A DNA stretch of 39,176 bases from NCBI GenBank assembly GCA_009786075.1, contig WQTX01000016.1, positions 1 through 39,176 on the forward strand. The letters are read 5' to 3'. The notes beneath the pieces were generated by a model. That model was not told the origin of the DNA, searched no databases, and saw nothing but the letters and a program-made list of their open reading frames with translations. A program made the translations under genes and the position numbers. This DNA comes from Bacteroidota bacterium. Its GTDB lineage: Bacteria; Bacteroidota; Bacteroidia; Bacteroidales; UBA1715. Numbering within the stretch: the stretch's first letter is position 1; each line of letters starts with the position of its first letter. Of this stretch, positions 25,068 to 31,121 are shown piece by piece.

Positions 25068-27317
25068 TTATATAGTAAGTTTCAAAAAAATCTGAAAACT
25101 GCGCACACTCGGCATATTGAACAAATCAAGCCCTCGTCCCACGCTGTAACCAAACAGTTCGCTCGCAGGGTCAACTCCTTTGTAGGGCGAAACGAGCAAC
25201 AGATTGTGCGCCGAAACACCAACGTTCAAATTACTTATAACTTTTAGTTTATGAGTGTATCGTTCCGGTAGTCGGTAGCTCAACGCCACTTGCGCTATGC
25301 GGAAATACGATGCGCGTTCAATGTAATCTTCCGCCGCTTTTGCGGGATTGTTTTCCTGTGCTGCCCGTGTGCCGTTCCAGCGGTCACCGCCGTGATTGTA
25401 TTCCATGGCGCAGGAAAGCGAAAATTGCAGCAAACCAAATTGCGGCGTTATGCCAACGGTAAAATCGGGCGCGGGGTTGCCTATTCGCTGCAATTGGGGG
25501 TTAATTATCGGTTCGCCGTTATCGTTGTATGCAAGAGAGCCGTCGGACATGCGCTCGTAAGTTGTGCCAAAAATTGCGCCCATTGGCTCGCCTGCGGCAA
25601 AATAATTTCCTGCATCGGCAAAGCCTGCCAACGCAACTTTTTCGTAGCCGCCTGCCACCGAGAGCACTTTGCTTTGCATTGCGCTGAAAGTGAAATTGAC
25701 GCTATAATGTATTCTATGACGATAATATCTTTCTTCATCTCGAAATATCCCAAAAGTATTTTGATGAAGGACATCAACCAAAAATCCGGCATTGCGCACA
25801 TCGCCCACATTTTGCAAAAAGAACTCTCCGACGGTGTTGTATGGAGCTATCATGCCGCGAGTGGTGGTGTTAAAATACGAAAATGTTGTTATAACTTTAT
25901 TTTTCCAAAGATTCATTCTCAAACCTGTTTCGTAATTTTCATATATTTCGGGAGTCATTTTTTCTGTTTGCGCAAAAATTTCACGGTCTTCGTAAAAATT
26001 GCGCAAAGCATCATTCGCAGTCATTGCGGTAGAAAGCGCCGCATAATTTCGGTACACCAACGCCGCCTCGCTCATCGACCTGCTTGCCGAGGCATGTATT
26101 TTAAAAAGATTGACATTATAATTCCACCATTCAAAATTATAGAGCCGAGCCAACTTGTTCAAATCAACAACAACTTTTGCCGAAGGAAACATATTGGTAT
26201 AATTATCTGCCGTATTTGAAGCATAGTGTTTGTTTTTTAGGTCAATAACAATTTGATTATATATTATACTGTAAGTCGCACCATACGTAATTTCGTGCGC
26301 ATTACGCAATCCGTCGAACAGCGGCATATTTGTTCGCTTCACATTGGTTTCAATTCTATTGAAGGTGTACAATCCGATGAAATTGAGCGTGTGAAACAAG
26401 CGTTTGTCGTACTCATAATCGCAACTTTTTTTCCAGCCAAAACCATATCGTGTCCATAGTTCGGCGCGAGTGTCGGCAGCTTCTTCGCGGCGTGTAAAAG
26501 TTTCCTGCGGAGTGGGTGCTAAACGCCCAAATTCGGAATCGTCCCACAGTTTGTTAAACACCACCGAAACGTGGCTTTGCAGTTTTTTGTTTGCCAACTT
26601 TCCGTCTGTAAATTTCTTTTCGTAATCGGTTCGCCACCACGCGAGTACGTCTTTTGTTTCGCCTTGGTCGGGCAGGGTGCGGTAGGGGTAATTGGCGAGC
26701 GTGTCGGCAAATACTGCGCTCAATAGCCGTGCGTGGCTTGCGCCGAAATTGGTTAATTGTTTGTTGGCAACATTGCCCGAAACGCCTATGTCGGTTGTGA
26801 ATTGCCGCCATTTTAGCCGCTCGGCTTTGAGTTGCGCATTATACATTTCGTTGAACGATGCTGGAATAATGCTATTATTTTTATTGTGCCCCAATGCAAG
26901 TTCAATCATTCCCCTTGTAAAATTAAAACGAGTATTCACGGCATTTTGATACAAAACTCCTGTCCGAAAAAAATCTTTGGCATTGCCCACAGTTTCGGGC
27001 AAACGCCCCACTTGCGAAAGCATTACCGCGCCATGGTAATTTACCTGCCAGCCTTCGTTGTCGCGGTAATGAATCATTGTGTAGTCTTTGCCCAATCGCT
27101 GAAATTTGCGCACTCCGATTATTGAATAGTAATCTTCGCCTGCAATGGTATATGTTGGCGTTTTGTCGGTCAAAAAGACCACGCCGAGTGTGTCGGTTTT
27201 GCTACCAAGTAGCGGCGAGGGTGTAGGGGGAGTTTCCTCCGGTTTTGTTTGTTGCTGTTGTGCGTGTGCTACTAATGCAAGCGCAAAACAGAATAATAGT
27301 GTAGATATTTTTTTCAT
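25068..27317 (-). CDS. SusC-like outer-membrane beta-barrel protein lacking a plug domain
   Basis: A 749-residue protein with a signal peptide (MKKISTLLFCFALALVAHA, cleavage before QQQQ) and a short proline-rich linker. It goes almost directly into SusC-type barrel sequence: WQVNYHGAVMLSQVGRLPE near residues 89-107, many amphipathic strands, and a C-terminus like that of SusC proteins (YFRIAQVALSYRLPE, SAHNLLLVSPYKGVDPASELFG, PSVRSFQIFLKLTI). The roughly 120-residue plug with its DPSATAxYGxRGANGVI motif, which should precede the barrel, is absent. Exactly that motif occurs in the next gene downstream. SusC proteins are usually about 1000 residues and paired with a SusD lipoprotein; there is no susD here. 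Substrate unknown. The barrel family call is confident; the plugless state is read from the sequence. Confidence 0.85.
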   Translation of the reverse strand: MKKISTLLFCFALALVAHAQQQQTKPEETPPTPSPLLGSKTDTLGVVFLTDKTPTYTIAGEDYYSIIGVRKFQRLGKDYTMIHYRDNEGWQVNYHGAVMLSQVGRLPETVGNAKDFFRTGVLYQNAVNTRFNFTRGMIELALGHNKNNSIIPASFNEMYNAQLKAERLKWRQFTTDIGVSGNVANKQLTNFGASHARLLSAVFADTLANYPYRTLPDQGETKDVLAWWRTDYEKKFTDGKLANKKLQSHVSVVFNKLWDDSEFGRLAPTPQETFTRREEAADTRAELWTRYGFGWKKSCDYEYDKRLFHTLNFIGLYTFNRIETNVKRTNMPLFDGLRNAHEITYGATYSIIYNQIVIDLKNKHYASNTADNYTNMFPSAKVVVDLNKLARLYNFEWWNYNVNLFKIHASASRSMSEAALVYRNYAALSTAMTANDALRNFYEDREIFAQTEKMTPEIYENYETGLRMNLWKNKVITTFSYFNTTTRGMIAPYNTVGEFFLQNVGDVRNAGFLVDVLHQNTFGIFRDEERYYRHRIHYSVNFTFSAMQSKVLSVAGGYEKVALAGFADAGNYFAAGEPMGAIFGTTYERMSDGSLAYNDNGEPIINPQLQRIGNPAPDFTVGITPQFGLLQFSLSCAMEYNHGGDRWNGTRAAQENNPAKAAEDYIERASYFRIAQVALSYRLPERYTHKLKVISNLNVGVSAHNLLLVSPYKGVDPASELFGYSVGRGLDLFNMPSVRSFQIFLKLTI

Positions 27318-27343
27318 ACGAATTTGAATGTTTGAAAATTTTT

Positions 27344-27351
27344 CAAAAATA
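27344..27351 (-). promoter_or_regulatory. possible -7 box for the barrel gene
   Basis: TATTTTTG on the minus strand (27351-27344) fits TAnnTTTG, 27 bases upstream of the ATG. The nearest TTTG at the -33 side is 25 bases away (27380-27377) inside a hairpin, longer than usual. Confidence 0.4.
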
Positions 27352-27361
27352 AGAAATTTTT

Positions 27362-27394
27362 AGATATTCCATTTCTCAAAGAAATGGAATATCT
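27362..27394. repeat. perfect 15-base hairpin between divergent genes
   Basis: AGATATTCCATTTCT (27362-27376) and AGAAATGGAATATCT (27380-27394) are perfect inverted copies around a three-base loop. The hairpin lies in the 119-base gap between the divergent barrel and lpxK genes, where a terminator is not expected. An operator or a dispersed repeat are the two main possibilities. Confidence 0.85.
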
Positions 27395-27404
27395 TATTTT
27401 ATCA

Positions 27405-27412
27405 TACATTTG
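27405..27412 (+). promoter_or_regulatory. possible -7 box for lpxK
   Basis: TACATTTG matches the Bacteroidota -7 consensus and lies 24 bases before the ATG at 27437. No clear TTG is present at the -33 position, which falls in the adjoining hairpin. Confidence 0.5.
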
Positions 27413-27436
27413 CAAAAACATTTTTCTAAAAAACAA

Positions 27437-28468
27437 ATGAAATCCCTCCAAAAATTATTATTCCCCTTCGCCTGCGTATATTGGCTCATAACCTTTGTGC
27501 GCAACAAATGTTTTGATTGGGGAATTTTAAAACAAACACAGTTTGAAATTCCAATTATTTCGGTAGGAAATATTACTGTGGGCGGAACAGGGAAAACGCC
27601 GCACGTGCTTTTTATTGCACAACTTCTTGCGTCGTCGCTTGAAATTGCAACGCTTAGCCGTGGTTACGGGCGAAAAACACGAGGTTTTTTATGCGCCAAC
27701 GAACACACACCGGTTCACGAAATTGGCGATGAACCATTTTTGATACACCAACGCTTGCCAAAAATTACCGTTGCCGTTGATGAAAAACGGGTGCACGGCG
27801 TTGAAATGCTTCAAAAAATTAAACCGCAATTGCAAGCGATTATTCTTGACGATGCGTTTCAGCACCGCCATATAAAACCCAAATTGCAAATCGTGCTTGT
27901 TGACTACAACCGTCCGCTGTGGCAAGATTGTGTGTTCCCAGCCGGTTTTTTGCGTGAAGGGAAATATGCACTCCGCCGTGCCGATATTGTGATTGTTACA
28001 AAATGTCCGCCAACTATTTCGTCTGTCGAACAAGAGCGTTGGAAACAGAAATTGCGCATAAATGCAAAGCAACATTTATTTTTCACATCTATTCAATATG
28101 GCGCAATATATCAAGTGAAAAGCGGCGAAACGGTTGATATGCAGGAATTTTTCAAAAACAAAATTCTTATGATAAGCGGTGTGGCACAACCAAAAATTAT
28201 AGAAAACTTTTTACACGAACAAGGAGCGCAATTTACCCACCTTGCTTTTGGCGACCATCACGATTACACGGCGGCTGATTGTGAAACGATTTTGAAACAT
28301 TATAATGAAAACACCAAAATTTTGACAACCGAAAAAGATGTACAAAAATTATTGGAAATTACCAAACGTTTCGACTCCGCTCAACGACCGGTGCCGTTGT
28401 ATGTGTTGCCTATTGCGCCGCTGTTTTTGAATGGTGCGCGGGAACAATTTACGATGTTGCTTTTGTAG
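27437..28468 (+). CDS. lpxK: tetraacyldisaccharide 4'-kinase (lipid A synthesis)
   Basis: LpxK phosphorylates the 4' position of the tetraacyldisaccharide precursor to make lipid IVA at the inner membrane. The 343-residue product has an N-terminal hydrophobic helix, the Walker A loop GNITVGGTGKTP (residues 44-55), LSRGYGRKTRG, and the LDDAFQHR motif, followed by GDHHDYT and LTTEKDVQKL. The ATG at 27437 gives the family N-terminus MKSLQKLLFPFACVYWL; an upstream in-frame start at 27410 would lie on the -7 box. Near the C-terminus, FDSAQRPVP is encoded by a dispersed repeat (28369-28390). The TAG stop lies inside the arm of a palindrome. Confidence 0.95.
   Translation: MKSLQKLLFPFACVYWLITFVRNKCFDWGILKQTQFEIPIISVGNITVGGTGKTPHVLFIAQLLASSLEIATLSRGYGRKTRGFLCANEHTPVHEIGDEPFLIHQRLPKITVAVDEKRVHGVEMLQKIKPQLQAIILDDAFQHRHIKPKLQIVLVDYNRPLWQDCVFPAGFLREGKYALRRADIVIVTKCPPTISSVEQERWKQKLRINAKQHLFFTSIQYGAIYQVKSGETVDMQEFFKNKILMISGVAQPKIIENFLHEQGAQFTHLAFGDHHDYTAADCETILKHYNENTKILTTEKDVQKLLEITKRFDSAQRPVPLYVLPIAPLFLNGAREQFTMLLL
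28369..28390 (+). repeat. dispersed short repeat, family E variant, inside lpxK
   Basis: TTTCGACTCCGCTCAACGACC is a variant of the CTTCGACAAGCTCAGCAACC repeat. It is translated as FDSAQRP and inserts into the loop before the conserved PLYVLPI strand without breaking the frame. Confidence 0.7.
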
Positions 28469-28593
28469 AGACGTAGCGTGCTACGTCTCGCGAGGTTTCG
28501 TGCGAAGCATCGAAACTTTTGGTGTTGTAATGTATTTGAAATTTCTACGCTTTGCTTGAAACGACTGAGACGTAGCACGCTACGTCTCTACAA
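28463..28593. repeat. palindromic repeat pair spanning a convergent gene junction, family B
   Basis: Arms 28463-28489 and 28567-28593 are inverted copies, and each arm is itself almost palindromic (GAGACGTAGC-GT-GCTACGTCTC). The TAG stop of lpxK (28466-28468) lies in the left arm, and the TAG stop of the convergent hypothetical gene (28588-28590) lies in the right arm at the mirrored position. A single related arm with a GGCGCGCC core is at 31097-31116. Confidence 0.9.
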
Positions 28594-29229
28594 CAAGCCC
28601 TGCATCAACACCCGCACAATCGTTCGTTGTATTTTTTCCGCATTTACCAATTGCTGCGGCGTAAGGTCGGGGTTTTCTATTTCTATGGTGTTGCACAATT
28701 TCTCAATCCATTCGTTGTTGTGGAAATTTTCAAAGGCATCGTCGATTTTTACGATTGTATTATATAATATGTATAGCACGGCTTTTTGTGCCAAGCGAGG
28801 TGTAATTGCCGCATCGGTTTCGGGCATGCAACGATTATACACATCGGCAACGAGAATTTCAAAATCTTCGTTACAATCGTGTAATATGATTATTTGCACC
28901 AAAAGTGCTTCGTAATATGGCTCTAAAAATTCCGGCATCTGCCTCTTGCGGTTGCTGAGCTTGTCGAAGCATTCATATTCATCAATTGTTTTTTGTGCAT
29001 ACAAATATACCTTTTTCAACACCGCCAATCGCTCCTGTTCATGTTCAAAATTATCGTACTGATACCACACAAGCAAAGCTTTGGCGAGTTGCCACATTTC
29101 GGCATCGGGCAGTTCAATACCTTGATTGTTTCGTGCAATTTCATATATCATGCGGAGCAACGGTTCGGCTTGCGCTCGTTTGTTTTGTTTGCTCAAATTG
29201 AGGGCGGTTATGAGGGCTTTTTTAAACAT
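28588..29229 (-). CDS. hypothetical helical protein
   Basis: A 213-residue soluble protein I do not recognise. It is predicted to be mostly alpha-helical and acidic, with no signal peptide or transmembrane segment. Segments include KQNKRAQAEPLLRMIYEIARNNQG and EHEQERLAVLKKVYLYAQKTI, which could form TPR-like helical hairpins, though no clear repeat is visible. Residues CFDKLSNR are encoded by a dispersed family E repeat (28950-28970). Its stop codon lies within a palindrome arm shared with lpxK. It follows a membrane-protein gene after a 35-base gap. Confidence 0.75.
   Translation of the reverse strand: MFKKALITALNLSKQNKRAQAEPLLRMIYEIARNNQGIELPDAEMWQLAKALLVWYQYDNFEHEQERLAVLKKVYLYAQKTIDEYECFDKLSNRKRQMPEFLEPYYEALLVQIIILHDCNEDFEILVADVYNRCMPETDAAITPRLAQKAVLYILYNTIVKIDDAFENFHNNEWIEKLCNTIEIENPDLTPQQLVNAEKIQRTIVRVLMQGLL
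28950..28970 (-). repeat. dispersed short repeat, family E, inside the hypothetical gene
   Basis: On the minus strand it reads CTTCGACAAGCTCAGCAACC, the same sequence as at 13227-13246. It is translated in frame as FDKLSNR within the 213-residue protein. Confidence 0.8.
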
Positions 29230-29242
29230 AATTTTAGTAATC

Positions 29243-29269
29243 AGTAGTCAGTACTAAATACTGACTACT
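29243..29269. repeat. 11-base hairpin overlapping a stop codon
   Basis: AGTAGTCAGTA (29243-29253) and TACTGACTACT (29259-29269) pair perfectly around a five-base loop. The stem contains the TAG stop codon (29265-29267) of the upstream membrane-protein gene, and the hairpin fills most of the 35-base gap to the next gene. Confidence 0.85.
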
Positions 29270-30596
29270 CTTTCTTTTGTTTCACAATATATAACACACG
29301 GAAAAGTAAAATTCCAAACAATGGAAGATACATAATGCGATAGCGCACCAATGCACCAAAGTTTGCAATAGTTAGTCCGGTAAAAAATGCCGATAAAACT
29401 ATAAAAATTGTTATAGAACTTAAAAACGCATCGCCGGTAATTATTTTAAAAAAACCAACAATGCGAGTTCGTATAAGTAAATAGACAAAAAATACCAACA
29501 ATATTGCTGCTTCTAATGCCGAAATAAGCAAGAATAGCGATTTGCCTTCCCATAAAAGTGGTCGAAAAAGTCCCGAAAATAAAGCAGCCGGAACTTTGGA
29601 AAGCATGCTTGGTATGGTTGCATCGAACGAACCAATATCGAAACTATTTTCTCCGTAATAATCCTGTTTTAAGTCGTCTTGTATAATTACCGCATAAGAA
29701 AGCATTGAATCAACAGTGGCATATTTCCCCACGGCTACATTGCCCATGCTGCTTACCACATACACTATAACCAATAAAAACATACTCAAAATAAACGGTA
29801 ATACTGAGGTTCGCAGCAACACATTTTTAATACGGGAAATCCACAGAAATCCTATCCACAGTGCGGTAGAAGCAAGTGCTGTGTAAAACACAAAGGGACG
29901 AATGGAAATAAGAATATACGACCAAAATACATAGCCTACAATATTGAGAAACAGTTTGCGTTTACGGTAAAACACATTGTACACATGTACATACAATTGC
30001 AAAACTGCCACCAAACACCACACATCTTTGAGTATTCCCGAACTCCAAAACAAAACCGATGGAATAAAAAGCACGGCAATTGCCATAGTTTTTTGATTTT
30101 TGGGGTACATGCGACACAACATTGTATAAAATTTCCAAAAAGGAATAAACAACACAATGCACATAACAAGCGTCATTCCCCAATACGACCCCATGCCAAG
30201 TATATAAAACGGTACTGAAAATCGACACACCGCCCACGCGTTGGCATCTCTAAAATACACCGGATTACCCGTGTCGGCATCAAATAATGAACGAAGTTCG
30301 GGTGTGCGCTCGCCCAATAATATACGAAAAGCCGCTCCTGCGTCTTTTTGAAAAAGCCGCACTAAAGAACGGGTGCCATAATAATAATAGTGTGTATCGC
30401 CCCCTCCGTAATAATACATATATACCAGTATAAATATAATAGAAAATGCTATGCGGACAAACAAAGCATTTTTATAGTGTGCATAATACCAGCTATTTTC
30501 AATGTGTTTATTGTATGTTTTATTGGCAACAACAAATGCAGCTATAAGTATTGCAATACTTATTATTATGTCGAATGTCGATGTGCCTATATTCAT
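29265..30596 (-). CDS. polytopic membrane protein, function unknown
   Basis: A 443-residue protein with roughly ten hydrophobic segments, starting with IIISIAILIAAFVVA (about 10-24) and ending near YLPLFGILLFRVLYIV. A conserved-looking polar stretch YYYGGGDTHYYYYGTRSL (around residues 61-78) follows the second helix, and the late loop ANFGALVRYRIMYLPL resembles loops of polysaccharide polymerase or glycosyltransferase-C-type membrane proteins. I do not recognise the family with confidence. A possible -7 box (TAAATTTG, 30697-30690, minus) lies in the vapC remnant upstream. Its stop codon lies in a hairpin. Confidence 0.8.
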   Translation of the reverse strand: MNIGTSTFDIIISIAILIAAFVVANKTYNKHIENSWYYAHYKNALFVRIAFSIIFILVYMYYYGGGDTHYYYYGTRSLVRLFQKDAGAAFRILLGERTPELRSLFDADTGNPVYFRDANAWAVCRFSVPFYILGMGSYWGMTLVMCIVLFIPFWKFYTMLCRMYPKNQKTMAIAVLFIPSVLFWSSGILKDVWCLVAVLQLYVHVYNVFYRKRKLFLNIVGYVFWSYILISIRPFVFYTALASTALWIGFLWISRIKNVLLRTSVLPFILSMFLLVIVYVVSSMGNVAVGKYATVDSMLSYAVIIQDDLKQDYYGENSFDIGSFDATIPSMLSKVPAALFSGLFRPLLWEGKSLFLLISALEAAILLVFFVYLLIRTRIVGFFKIITGDAFLSSITIFIVLSAFFTGLTIANFGALVRYRIMYLPLFGILLFRVLYIVKQKKE

Positions 30597-30677
30597 AATT
30601 GCATTACACGCTTGTTTGTTTTATCTTTTTCCAACAAAATTCCGCTTGCTACCGTCAATATCTTTATTGTTATTATA

Positions 30678-30770
30678 TTACATGTTGTGCAAATTTAACA
30701 CCGTGAGATGAGGAATAAATTTAAAATCTGCCGTATTTCTCGTTATCAGTATCAAATAGTTCTGTCCCAT
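30678..30770 (-). pseudogene. C-terminal remnant of a VapC-type PIN toxin
   Basis: Directly after the small antitoxin gene, and overlapping its end, the minus strand reads MGQNYLILITRNTADFKFIP to a stop at 30678-30680 (30 codons). ITRNTADF is the characteristic final motif of VapC toxins, where a catalytic-site aspartate or asparagine region follows the last beta strand. About 100 residues carrying the earlier acidic residues are missing, so no active toxin can be made. The 5' limit of the remnant is uncertain, since the first codons may be antitoxin-derived. Confidence 0.65.
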
Positions 30771-30985
30771 TCTTGTCGTGCTGCTGTTATATATTGATTG
30801 AATGATTGCGCTTCATCGGCACTCAAAATCCCTTTGAATTGTGCTGCTTTATTCGATTTTACCGTTTGAACACGTTCTAAATCATCGGAAATATAAATCA
30901 AAAACTCAACTTTTTTCCCAACATAATGATTGGGTAAAGAAAGTTCAACCATCGGTTGATTCGGGATTAATGCCGTGCGTAACAT
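30752..30985 (-). CDS. VapB-like antitoxin, orphaned
   Basis: A 77-residue protein starting MLRTALIPNQPMVELSLPNHYVGKKVEFLIY, then a lysine-rich middle and an amphipathic tail ending ARQEWDRTI. The layout (an N-terminal AbrB-like beta segment and a short acidic/aromatic C-terminal tail) fits antitoxins paired with PIN toxins in Bacteroidota. The following toxin gene is reduced to its last 30 codons or so. The promoter at 31016-31044 appears intact, so the antitoxin may still be expressed. Family call is moderate. Confidence 0.65.
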   Translation of the reverse strand: MLRTALIPNQPMVELSLPNHYVGKKVEFLIYISDDLERVQTVKSNKAAQFKGILSADEAQSFNQYITAARQEWDRTI

Positions 30986-31015
30986 AGTTGTAGAGTTTTA
31001 ATAGTATTCGTGATG

Positions 31016-31044
31016 CAAATATACAACCTTTTCCCAAAAAACAA
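31016..31044 (-). promoter_or_regulatory. promoter of the orphan VapB-like gene
   Basis: On the minus strand, TTG (31044-31042), an 18-base spacer and TATATTTG (31023-31016) match the Bacteroidota consensus. The ATG lies 31 bases downstream. Confidence 0.6.
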
Positions 31045-31072
31045 GTAAGGGCGAAAAATCTTTCGCCCTTAC
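31045..31072. repeat. 12-base hairpin, family C copy 1
   Basis: GTAAGGGCGAAA (31045-31056) and TTTCGCCCTTAC (31061-31072) pair perfectly around AATC. The near-identical element at 38925-38952 lies in the same position relative to the second T9SS cargo gene. Here it stands 50 bases beyond the stop codon of the first cargo gene, where it could act as a terminator. Confidence 0.85.
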
Positions 31073-31096
31073 TAATCCATTTTTATACATTGTACA

Positions 31097-31116
31097 GACG
31101 CGGCGCGCCACGTCTC
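31097..31116. repeat. single palindromic arm, family B variant
   Basis: AGACGCGGCGCGCCACGTCT is almost palindromic around GGCGCGCC and corresponds to one arm of the pair at 28463-28593, with paired substitutions in the core. It lies immediately after the T9SS cargo gene stop. Confidence 0.75.
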
Positions 31117-31121
31117 TACCA

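Noticed and set aside
25290-26219. A 309-codon open frame on the plus strand
   Set aside because: It lies wholly antisense to the barrel gene, has a cysteine-, histidine- and arginine-rich composition unlike a real protein, and shows no recognisable motif. It is a shadow of the barrel coding frame.
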